From Pseudomonadota bacterium (GTDB taxonomy: Bacteria > Desulfobacterota > Binatia > Binatales > Binataceae): a stretch of DNA of 64,000 bases. Positions 20,057 to 27,532 of this stretch are shown here, piece after piece (the first letter of the stretch is position 1; each line of letters begins with the position of its first letter). The position numbers were made by a program, and so were the translations under genes. The stretch covers positions 85,630 to 149,629 of the forward strand of contig JAJPIF010000019.1 in the NCBI GenBank assembly GCA_021324885.1, given 5' to 3'. The notes under the pieces were generated by a model that did not search any database, was not told the DNA's origin, and saw nothing but the letters and a program-made list of their open reading frames with translations.

Positions 20057-21235
20057 GTGGACCTGAGCTATACGCCAGAAGAAGAACGCTTCAGAGAACG
20101 GGTTAGAAAATTTCTCAGGGAAAATCTGCCGGCTGGTTGGGGCACCACCAACTACAGCTTGAACAACCGGACCAACCTTGAGTTTCTGCGCGAGTGGACC
20201 AGGAAGCTCTACGAAAACGGCTTTTTGGGAATGTCATGGCCCAAAGAGTACGGCGGTCAGGGCGCGACCCAGATTGAAGTGGCGATCCTGAACGAAGAGA
20301 TGGCCCGCTGGCGCGCGCCCGCGCCGCTCAATTACATGGGCCTGACCATGACCGGCCCGACCCTGATCGCGCACGGGACCGAAGAGCAAAAGCGGCGCTT
20401 TATCGGCAAGATTCTTTCGGGCGAGGAACTGTGGTGCCAGGGTTTTTCCGAGCCCGGCGCCGGATCGGATCTGGCCGCCTTGCGCACCCGCGCCGAACTG
20501 CGGGGCGATGAATTCGTGGTCAACGGCCAGAAGGTCTGGACCTCGGGAGCGCATTACGCGGACTGGTGTTTCCTGCTGGTGCGGACCGATCCAACCGCGC
20601 CCAAACATCGCGGCATCAGCTACCTGCTGGTGGACATGAAAAGTCCCGGCATCACGGTCAAGCCGCTGCGGCAGATGACCGGCGAGGCCGATTTCAACGA
20701 AGTGTTTTTCGAAGACGTGCGGGTGCCGCGCGAAAATCTGGTCGGGCGGCTCAACGACGGATGGCGCGTCGCGATGACCACGCTCTCCAACGAACGCGGC
20801 ACGATGGCATTTGCGCTGGCGGCGCGCTACGAGATCATCTTCCACGAAGTCGCGCAACTGTGCCGCGACATCGGCGCGGCCCGCTCGCTCACCGCGCGCC
20901 AGCAGGTTGCGCAATTTTATATCGATCTGCAATGCCTGAAGTACGGCTTATATCGCACCTTTTCCAAGGTCCTTCACGGCGAGACCCCCGGACCGGAGGG
21001 ATCGATCGCCAAACTGTGGTGGTCGGAACTCGACCAGCGCATGGAGGAATTCGCCGTGCATCTGTTGGGACCCGGCGGACAATTGCTGGAAGGTTCTGTG
21101 CGGGACAACGTCGACGTGGGTCGCTGGGCGATGGGGCTGTTGCGCGCGCGATGCCTGACGATTGCCGCGGGAACCTCGGAGATCCATCGCAATACAGTTG
21201 CCGAGAGAATCCTCAAGATGCCCAGGGGACGCTGA
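20057..21235 (+). CDS. Acyl-CoA dehydrogenase (FAD-dependent)
   Basis: About 392 aa, the usual length. The N-terminal helical domain (DLSYTPEEERFRERVRKFL), the FAD/substrate segment WCQGFSEPGAGSDLAALRT, GQKVWTSGAHYADW and the C-terminal ARCLTIAAGTSEIHRNTVAERIL are the standard ACAD signatures. The C-terminal TSEI motif shifts the class toward FadE17/long-chain or sterol-side-chain-type enzymes, but the substrate is not determinable. The frame opens at 19898, where the leader is low complexity; GTG 20057 coincides with the domain start and has GGGAGG about 11 bases upstream. It heads a tight cluster with the DUF35 and thiolase genes. Confidence 0.93.
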   Translation: MDLSYTPEEERFRERVRKFLRENLPAGWGTTNYSLNNRTNLEFLREWTRKLYENGFLGMSWPKEYGGQGATQIEVAILNEEMARWRAPAPLNYMGLTMTGPTLIAHGTEEQKRRFIGKILSGEELWCQGFSEPGAGSDLAALRTRAELRGDEFVVNGQKVWTSGAHYADWCFLLVRTDPTAPKHRGISYLLVDMKSPGITVKPLRQMTGEADFNEVFFEDVRVPRENLVGRLNDGWRVAMTTLSNERGTMAFALAARYEIIFHEVAQLCRDIGAARSLTARQQVAQFYIDLQCLKYGLYRTFSKVLHGETPGPEGSIAKLWWSELDQRMEEFAVHLLGPGGQLLEGSVRDNVDVGRWAMGLLRARCLTIAAGTSEIHRNTVAERILKMPRGR

Positions 21236-21267
21236 CTTTGTTCGACAACCATATCGGAGAGTAAACC

Positions 21268-21684
21268 TTGCCCGAAGCCAAGCGACCGTTGCCCAAACCA
21301 ACGCCGGAGACCCGCCATTTCTGGGAAGGGACCGCCGCCGGCGAGCTGCGTCTTCAGCGCTGCGATCAGTGCAGTCACGTGTATTTTCCGCCGCGCCCGT
21401 TCTGCCCGAAATGCGCCTCGCGCCAGGTCTCCGTTTTCAGGGCCAGCGGCCGCGCCCGTCTTTACAGCTACGTGATCAACCATCGCCCGGCACCGCCGTT
21501 CACCGCACCCTATTCGATCGCGGTCGTGGAGCTGGAAGAGGGGCCGCGGATGATGACCAACATCGTCGGCTGTCCGCAAACGCCCGAGGCCCTGCAGCTC
21601 GACATGGCTTTGGAAGTGACCTTCGAAAAACAGACCGACGAGATCACGCTTCCCTTTTTTAAGCCTGCAGGTGACTCACGATGA
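21268..21684 (+). CDS. DUF35 OB-fold/zinc-ribbon acyl-CoA-associated protein
   Basis: A 138-aa protein. A rubredoxin-like zinc ribbon has the pairs CDQC and CPKC (about residues 32-51), and an OB fold follows (RARLYSYVINHRPAPPF, APYSIAVVELEEG). DUF35 proteins form complexes with thiolase-like enzymes; in steroid and ketone metabolism they are needed for the activity of partner thiolases or aldolases. The start is TTG 21268 with GGAGAG a few bases upstream. Its stop overlaps the thiolase ATG by four bases, strongly suggesting co-translation and a stoichiometric complex. Confidence 0.92.
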   Translation: MPEAKRPLPKPTPETRHFWEGTAAGELRLQRCDQCSHVYFPPRPFCPKCASRQVSVFRASGRARLYSYVINHRPAPPFTAPYSIAVVELEEGPRMMTNIVGCPQTPEALQLDMALEVTFEKQTDEITLPFFKPAGDSR

Positions 21685-22823
21685 AACGCAAATCGATCGC
21701 GGTGGTCGGCGCGGCTGAAACTACCGAACTTGGCCTGATTCCAAACCTCTCCCAAATCCAACTTCACGCCGACGCCGCCCTCAATGCGATGGCGGATGCG
21801 GGGCTCGGGCCGGGCGATATCGACGGGCTGGCCACGACTCCGGAATGGACGCCGCTGCTCGCCAATTACCTGGGTATTACGCCGTCGTGGGTGGACGGCA
21901 CGATGGTCGGCGGATGCTCGTTCATGCTGCACGTCCGCCATGCCGCGGCAGCGATCAACGAAGGCCTGTGCAGGACGGTGCTGATTACGCATGGCGAAAG
22001 CGGCCGCTCGCGCGTCGGCGTCGGCCCGTTCATGGGCAATCGCGCAAGCCTGGAGGGGCAGTTCGAGGCGCCCTACGGAATCATGGGGCCGACGACGGTG
22101 TTCACGATTCCGGTGCTGCGCTACATGAAGACGTATGGCGTCACCGAGGAGCAGCTTGCGATGGTCGCCGTCGTGCAGCGTGAATGGGCGGCGAAGAATC
22201 CGCGCGCATCGATGAAGGATCCGATCACGGTGCAGGACGTGCTCGGCTCGCGCATGATCGCCTATCCATTCCGGCTTCTGATGTGCTGCCTTGTCACCGA
22301 CGGCGGCGGCGCTTTGATCCTGACTTCGGCGGAGCGCGCCAGGGACTTTCCGCGCCCGCCCGTGTATATCCTGGGGACGGGTGAGGCGGCGGAGTCATGG
22401 ATGATCAGCCAGATGGAGGACTTCACCACGTCCAAAGCGTTTCGCGTCTCGGGGAAGAAAGCATTCGAAGAAGCCGGCATCAGCCACAAAGACGTCGATC
22501 ACCTGATGATCTACGACGCGTTTGCCCATCTGCCGCTCTATGGTTTGGAGGACCTGGGGTTTTGCAAACCCGGCGAGGCGGCGGCATTCATCTGGGAGCG
22601 CAACACCGCGCCGGGCGGCAAGCTGCCGGTCAACACCAACGGCGGCGGGCTCAGTTATATGCACTCCGGGATGTACGGGATGTATGCGCTGCAGGAAAGC
22701 GTGCGCCAGATGCGCGGCATCGCGGCGGCGCAGGTCCCCGGCGCGAAAATCTCGATCGCCCATGGCGTAGGCGGAATGTTCGCCGCCAGCGGCACGATCG
22801 TGTTCAGCAACCAGGCCCCGTAA
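21681..22823 (+). CDS. Thiolase-like protein (SCP2/acetyl-CoA acetyltransferase type)
   Basis: A 380-aa thiolase-fold protein. Its N-terminus IAVVGAAETTELG and the block TMVGGCSFMLHVRHAAAAI (candidate nucleophilic Cys about residue 79) fit the SCP2-like thiolases. The C-terminal half has NTNGGGLSYMHSGMYGMYAL and AHGVGGMFAASGTIVF, where the His-Gly and glycine-rich elements form the oxyanion site. It probably cleaves a 3-ketoacyl-CoA, or a retro-aldol substrate, with the DUF35 partner translated just upstream. It closes the ACAD-DUF35-thiolase set. Whether the Cys is catalytic or the protein is an Ltp2-like aldolase is not resolvable by eye. Confidence 0.9.
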   Translation: MKRKSIAVVGAAETTELGLIPNLSQIQLHADAALNAMADAGLGPGDIDGLATTPEWTPLLANYLGITPSWVDGTMVGGCSFMLHVRHAAAAINEGLCRTVLITHGESGRSRVGVGPFMGNRASLEGQFEAPYGIMGPTTVFTIPVLRYMKTYGVTEEQLAMVAVVQREWAAKNPRASMKDPITVQDVLGSRMIAYPFRLLMCCLVTDGGGALILTSAERARDFPRPPVYILGTGEAAESWMISQMEDFTTSKAFRVSGKKAFEEAGISHKDVDHLMIYDAFAHLPLYGLEDLGFCKPGEAAAFIWERNTAPGGKLPVNTNGGGLSYMHSGMYGMYALQESVRQMRGIAAAQVPGAKISIAHGVGGMFAASGTIVFSNQAP

Positions 22824-22873
22824 GGGTAGAGGCGCGGTCAAAAACCGCCGCTCATTGTTCCATCGGACCCGCC

Positions 22874-23635
22874 CTATTGAGCCGTACAGCCGCCGTCCAC
22901 CGGCATCGTGATTCCCGTCACCAGCGAGGCCGCCGGGGAGCACAACCAGACCACCGCCTCCGCGATTTCCTCGGGCTTGCCCAGCCGGCCGATCGGCTGG
23001 AGATGTTTGGTGATGTGCTGCGCCATCTCGCTGCCCAGCCCGACGCTGCGCTCGACCATCGGCGTGTGGATATAACCCGGACACACCGCGTTCACCCTTA
23101 TCCCCTTCTGCGCGTACTGCAGGGCTGCCGCCTTGGTCAGTCCGGCAACGCCGTGCTTGGCGGCGGTGTAGGCGAATGCTCCGGGCATGGCAACCAGGCC
23201 CAGGATCGATGACGTATTGACGATCGCGCCGCCGCCGCGCTTGAGCATCTGCTCGACTTCGTACTGCATGCTGAGGAAGACGCCGGTCAGGTTGATCGCG
23301 ATAACGCGATGCCAATTTTCCTGATCCCAGGGGTCGTTTCTGACGCCCGCCCCCTCGATACCGGCGTTGTTGAAGGCGCAATCCAGCGCTCCGTAAATGT
23401 CGACAGTCTGCTCGACGGCGCGGCGGATTTCCTCGGGTTTGGAAACATCGGCCTTGAAGAAGCGGCCATCGCCGATCTCTTTGATCATGTTGAGGGTCTG
23501 ATTTCCGCCTTCGGGCACATAATCGACGATGGCGACGCGCGCGCCTTCTCTGGCAAAAGCCAGCGCGGTGGCGCGGCCGATTCCCGAGCCGCCGCCGGTC
23601 ACCAGTGCGGTTTTTCCTTCAAGGCTGCCTGACAT
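22874..23635 (-). CDS. SDR-family oxidoreductase
   Basis: A classical short-chain dehydrogenase of 253 aa. It shows [10 protein letters not shown] (nucleotide-binding glycine motif), Asp in VAIVDY (favouring NAD), NNAGIEG, the catalytic Ser in NTSSILG, YTAAKHG (Tyr and Lys of the triad) and the [10 protein letters not shown] segment. The frame is open to 24016, but ATG 23635 with a GGAG site starts [16 protein letters not shown], the normal N-terminus. It is convergent with the thiolase and closely resembles the SDRs at 32.1 and 34.9 kb, suggesting duplication. The substrate is probably a hydroxyacyl or cyclic alcohol in the neighbouring catabolic pathway (inference). Confidence 0.93.
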   Translation of the reverse strand: MSGSLEGKTALVTGGGSGIGRATALAFAREGARVAIVDYVPEGGNQTLNMIKEIGDGRFFKADVSKPEEIRRAVEQTVDIYGALDCAFNNAGIEGAGVRNDPWDQENWHRVIAINLTGVFLSMQYEVEQMLKRGGGAIVNTSSILGLVAMPGAFAYTAAKHGVAGLTKAAALQYAQKGIRVNAVCPGYIHTPMVERSVGLGSEMAQHITKHLQPIGRLGKPEEIAEAVVWLCSPAASLVTGITMPVDGGCTAQ

Positions 23636-24016
23636 GATTGGTAACTCCGTTATTGATCTTGCGCCTATGTAAAACAATTCGCGTCCGCTGTGCAAACCAG
23701 CCGAAGCCATCGCACGCGCGTGGCCCGCGGCAAAAAACGGCGGATGAATATGCGCGTTTAGTCTTGCAATAATGGCTGAAACGTCACACGATTGAGCCCG
23801 GCATTGGGCATCGGTTTCGGGGACAAGCTTCGACCAAGGCGAAAGCGCCAGGAGTGGAAATTCCGATGGACCTATGCGGAGCAATGAGGGCGCGCTGCGC
23901 CCAGACACTGCGGCGCCCGCCGCCGGAAAACATCCGCCTGGTCGTGTCGCGCGAAGATCGCAACAATTAACCGGCCCGCGCGCGAGCGCCGTGGTCGAAC
24001 GCTGGGGGAGTTGCAA
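23636..24016. other. Divergent intergenic region, SDR / DUF1329
   Basis: No convincing ORF occupies this 381-nt gap. It should carry promoters for both flanking genes; I could not assign a clean -35/-10 pair. GGGGGAG directly before 24011 is the ribosome site of the DUF1329 gene and decides its ATG at 24017. Confidence 0.4.
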
Positions 24017-25363
24017 ATGTCTAGTTGTCGATCAACCTGGATTACGGCAGCGATACTGGGGTTGCTGCCGAGCCTCGTTCACGCTCAGTTGGTGCTCAAA
24101 CAGAATCTGGGCGCGGGCGAATTCAAGTCCGCTGGCGTCATTCACAGCGACGCGCAGGTGCCGGTCGGCACCGTAATCACGCTGCAGAACTGGCAGAAAT
24201 ACAAGGACTTCATGTCCTACGGCACGCAGACCATGTTCATGCGCACCACCCACTGGGCCATGCCTGAAAACGTCGAAATGGACGTGGGACCGACCACCAG
24301 TATGCCGCTGCCCAAAACTTTTCTTGCCGACACGGAAAAATATGGCAAGCAGACTCGCCTGGTGCCCAACGCCGATGGCAGTTTCGATGTAGCGGGCTAT
24401 GTTGCTGGAATGCCGTTTCCGGATCCCAGCGGGCCTGACGCCGGGATGGAAGTTCTGTACGATCAGTACTATTCATATGTCCCCTATCTTGGCTTCACCC
24501 GCAGTTACGACGATCCGATTCGCGGCGGATGGAATATCGATCAGTTTGGAAACAAGACCCAGAACGCCGACCTCGAAATCTGGTTCAAGGTCAACCATCT
24601 CTCCGAGCCTGACAAGCCCAAAACGATTCCCGGACGAGAACGTCTGTTCATGACTCAGAACGTAATCATAATGGAACCCGAGGAATCGAAGTATACTAAT
24701 TTACTGCAGGTGTTCGACAATAATCCGGCCGATATTCCGGAGTCCTACGTATTCGTGCCCGCGCTGCGCCGGTCGCTGCGGCTATCCTCGGCGGCGCGCT
24801 GCGCTCCCGCGGTCGGTACGGATTTCACCTCGGATGACTTCCGCGGGATGAATATCCAGCCGCCGATTTTCACCGCCAAACTGCTGGCCGAGGAATATAT
24901 ACTCGCGATGACCAACCAGACTCCGGCCTACAAGGATACGCGCAACTATTATCAGCCGCTTTTCTGGCCCAAGCCGATCGTGGGCAAATGGGAAAACCGC
25001 CCCGTATGGGTAATCGACGTCGAACGAGTTCCAAGGTTGCGCGCCGGCTACTGTTATGCGCATCGAATTGCATACATCGATCGCCAGACCCTGCAGGTGC
25101 TCGACGCGGACCTGTGGGACGCCAACGGCAAGTTCTACAAGTCCAACGAGGCTGAATTTGTTCCGATGAAGCATCCCGAAGGCGGCGTTGTGCTGGGAAT
25201 CGGTGGTCCTGGAAACGGTAAATTCAGCATGTACGACTTCCAAAACGGGCACGCTACGGACGCGCTGCAATTCGAGGCGGTAATGGACAACCAGGTCGAT
25301 AAGCAGTACGACGATTTCAACCGCTACGGAACGCCGGGCGGGATGCTGCTGATAATGCAATAA
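24017..25363 (+). CDS. DUF1329-family periplasmic/outer-membrane protein
   Basis: A 448-aa precursor with a signal peptide ([17 protein letters not shown]). The body fits DUF1329: a Tyr- and Trp-rich N-terminal half ([19 protein letters not shown]), the segment [18 protein letters not shown], a middle section with DFRGMNIQP, and the late block [22 protein letters not shown]1329 proteins resemble lipid-binding LolA/LolB folds and are commonly encoded with DUF1302 porins and RND permeases in aromatic, sterol and terpenoid degraders, where a role in moving hydrophobic compounds through the envelope is suspected. Here neither DUF1302 nor an MmpL-type permease is adjacent, which is unusual. GGGGGAG precedes the start. 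Confidence 0.72.
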   Translation: MSSCRSTWITAAILGLLPSLVHAQLVLKQNLGAGEFKSAGVIHSDAQVPVGTVITLQNWQKYKDFMSYGTQTMFMRTTHWAMPENVEMDVGPTTSMPLPKTFLADTEKYGKQTRLVPNADGSFDVAGYVAGMPFPDPSGPDAGMEVLYDQYYSYVPYLGFTRSYDDPIRGGWNIDQFGNKTQNADLEIWFKVNHLSEPDKPKTIPGRERLFMTQNVIIMEPEESKYTNLLQVFDNNPADIPESYVFVPALRRSLRLSSAARCAPAVGTDFTSDDFRGMNIQPPIFTAKLLAEEYILAMTNQTPAYKDTRNYYQPLFWPKPIVGKWENRPVWVIDVERVPRLRAGYCYAHRIAYIDRQTLQVLDADLWDANGKFYKSNEAEFVPMKHPEGGVVLGIGGPGNGKFSMYDFQNGHATDALQFEAVMDNQVDKQYDDFNRYGTPGGMLLIMQ

Positions 25364-25562
25364 TCGGTCGATAATCGCGAAAAGCGTGGGCTGCCGCTCC
25401 GCACCCTGGATTATAGGATGGCTGCTTTCCTTCTCTTCCTCCGGGAGAGATTAGAGCGATGGGAGCAGGTTGCGGAAAAATGTTTTTTCCGCAACCTGCT
25501 GAGAAACGGACTGGTGCGCCGGCCCCCGGCCAGAGTTGGCGATGCGCGGTGCGGGTGCGTCC
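25364..25562. repeat. Dispersed hairpin element, copy 1 (core 25391-25500)
   Basis: No gene is present. From about 25391 to 25500 the sequence aligns with 51493-51593: both contain a CCCTGGAT block, GATGGCTGCTTTCC, GGGAGAGA, GAGCGA and then a hairpin. In this copy AGCAGGTTGCGGAAAAA (25464-25480) pairs perfectly over 17 bp with 25484-25500 around a 3-nt loop. A T-run lies in the 3' arm, so it may also end transcription of the DUF1329 gene. It is best read as a REP/MITE-like dispersed repeat. Confidence 0.8.
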
Positions 25563-26165
25563 TCAGCGCGACAGTTCGAACTCGACCAGCGGCAGGCGGT
25601 CGTTGCCGAAAAACAGGTTCCCGTCCACGAAGAAGGTTGGCGAGCCGAAGCCGCCGCGATCGATCAATTCCTGGGTCGCGGCGCGCAGCTTCTCCTTGTA
25701 TTCGGGCCGTTTAATCTTTTCCAGCATCTCCGCCGGATCCAATCCCACCTCTCGCGCAATATCAGCGATCACGCTCTCCGAGCCGATATCGCGGTCTTCG
25801 ACCCAGAAGCTTTCAAACGCCCGGCGCGTGTATTGCGCGATCTTGCCGTGCTCCTGCGCCACGTACGCCCCGCGCATCGTGTTGACCACCTTTACCGTTG
25901 CCACTCCGACCGTCGGCATCTTGAGCGTAATTCCGTAATAGCGCGCCCAATCCTGCATGTCCTTGGCGTAATAGCGCTGTTTGGGGATCACCGGATGCTC
26001 GCGGGACTGGTAGACCGAGGGGTTGACCGAATTGAAGACGCCGCCGACCAAAAATGGCCGCCACACCAGGTCGGCATTATGGCGCCGGGCGATATCTTCG
26101 ATGCGGGTAAAAGCCAGGTACGTCCAGGGACTGGAGCAGTCGTAGAAAAATTCCAGTTTTTTCAT
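25563..26165 (-). CDS. DsbA-fold oxidoreductase / HCCA-isomerase-like protein
   Basis: A 200-aa thioredoxin-fold protein of the DsbA/2-hydroxychromene-2-carboxylate isomerase superfamily. The active-site loop FFYDCSSPWTYLAF has C-S-S-P rather than C-x-x-C, matching the isomerase/GST-kappa type in which Ser activates glutathione. The helical insert and the cis-Pro segment GGFGSPTFFVDGNLFFGNDR are typical, as is the final E-x-x-L region. It probably isomerises an aromatic ring-degradation intermediate with glutathione; direct substrate evidence is absent. The ORF starts at 26228, but ATG 26165 with a GAGG site begins at the fold boundary. It is divergent from the alpha/beta hydrolase, a common catabolic partner. 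Confidence 0.88.
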   Translation of the reverse strand: MKKLEFFYDCSSPWTYLAFTRIEDIARRHNADLVWRPFLVGGVFNSVNPSVYQSREHPVIPKQRYYAKDMQDWARYYGITLKMPTVGVATVKVVNTMRGAYVAQEHGKIAQYTRRAFESFWVEDRDIGSESVIADIAREVGLDPAEMLEKIKRPEYKEKLRAATQELIDRGGFGSPTFFVDGNLFFGNDRLPLVEFELSR

Positions 26166-26287
26166 AATCGCAACCTCGTGGGGCGCCTCGCCATCGATCA
26201 GATAATCCGCGGCAGCGGCCAAGGTCAACTTACGGGTTGCGCTTTGCTGAAAACCGGCGCATCAAGATAGGTCTGGAGGCATGGTCG

Positions 26288-27151
26288 ATGGCTGAATTGA
26301 AGAGCGGCAACGTCAGCGCGAACGGAATTGATTTTCACTATATCGAGGCGGGCAGCGGACCGCTGGTGCTGTGCCTGCACGGATTTCCTGACAACGCTTA
26401 CACCTATCGCTATCTGCTCCCGGCTCTGGCCGAAGCGGGTTTTCACGGAGTTGCTCCCTTCATGCGCGGCTATTATCCGAGCGGGCGCCCCGCTGACGAG
26501 CGCTACGAATCGGTGCTGCTGGCTCAGGACGCAGCTGCGCTGATTCATGCGCTGGGCGCCGATCAGGCCGCGGTGATCGGGCATGATTGGGGTGGCGCGG
26601 CAGCCGCGGGATGTGCGGTGCTGGCGCCTGAGCGTGTGAGCAGGATCGTTACGATTGCAATTCCGCATGGGCCGTTCGCCACCGATTACGACTCACTTAA
26701 GGGTGGATGGCACGGATACTTTTTCCAGATGCCGTTTGCGGATTCGCTGGTTGCGCTCAACGATTACGACTTCATCTATAAATGGTGGCGCGACGCCTCA
26801 CCTGAATACGAACCACCGGCCGAGATCATGGAGAGCGTCAAGGCGACGTTCCGCGCTCCCGGCACGCTTACCGCCGCGCTCAACTATTATCGTCACACGA
26901 TCAACCCAGCCAATCGCGACCCCGCTCTGGCTGACGCGCGGGAGAAAATCGCCACCACGCCGATTCCCGTCCCTGCGCTGGCTTTTCACGGCACCCGCGA
27001 TCGACCAGGGCGCCTCGCGATGTTCGAGAAGATGGGCGCGCTGTTTGGTGCCGGCGTCGAAAAGGTGGTGCTGCCAGGAACCGGCCACTTCCTGCATCTG
27101 GAGCGTCCGCGGAGGGTGAACGCCAAAATCGTGCAGTTTCTGAAATCCTAG
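26288..27151 (+). CDS. Alpha/beta hydrolase (epoxide hydrolase / haloalkane dehalogenase-like)
   Basis: A 287-aa hydrolase. The oxyanion HGFPDN, the nucleophile elbow GHDWGGAAAAG with Asp as nucleophile, a cap domain containing YKWWRDASPEYE, and the late His in GTGHFLHLERP fit the epoxide hydrolase/haloalkane dehalogenase branch rather than serine esterases. GGAGG upstream supports ATG 26288; the ORF itself opens at 26237. The substrate is unknown. The adjacent divergent isomerase and the DUF1329 gene suggest a role in breakdown of a hydrophobic or aromatic compound. Confidence 0.9.
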   Translation: MAELKSGNVSANGIDFHYIEAGSGPLVLCLHGFPDNAYTYRYLLPALAEAGFHGVAPFMRGYYPSGRPADERYESVLLAQDAAALIHALGADQAAVIGHDWGGAAAAGCAVLAPERVSRIVTIAIPHGPFATDYDSLKGGWHGYFFQMPFADSLVALNDYDFIYKWWRDASPEYEPPAEIMESVKATFRAPGTLTAALNYYRHTINPANRDPALADAREKIATTPIPVPALAFHGTRDRPGRLAMFEKMGALFGAGVEKVVLPGTGHFLHLERPRRVNAKIVQFLKS

Positions 27152-27532
27152 CTGTCGGGCCTCTTATGCTGAGGAACCATGACCATTGCCGAGCACGGTC
27201 ATAGATCCTCGTCAACGTTTGCTGGTCAATAGCTTTGAAACTTATGCTAATCGACGCAGTTTCAACGAATCCCCTGAAGACCGCAAATTGACGGAGCAAT
27301 TGGCTAGGGAACGTAATCTAGGGCACTGGTAGGCAAGATAAGCCATCAATTCCGAAACATTATCTTCTCTGATCTGTTTTTTTAGATAACTAATTGCTTG
27401 CCAATCGCGCATTTACGCGGAAGAATTTTGCTGACCAATTTGCTGGACATCACATAAAGCGCTGAATTTTGCTTATACTATGCAAATCTTGTTTCTGAAA
27501 CGCAAACTCAATTTCGGCAGCGGTCCCAAACC
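27152..27532. other. AT-rich regulatory gap before the hybrid kinase
   Basis: This 381-nt region has no supported gene and is clearly more AT-rich than its surroundings. It holds a perfect inverted repeat ATGACC (27179-27184) / GGTCAT (27197-27202) just past the hydrolase stop. A TATACT hexamer (27474-27479) fits a -10 box for the kinase gene, but no good -35 is found 16-18 bp upstream, so an activator or alternative sigma factor may be needed. Confidence 0.4.
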
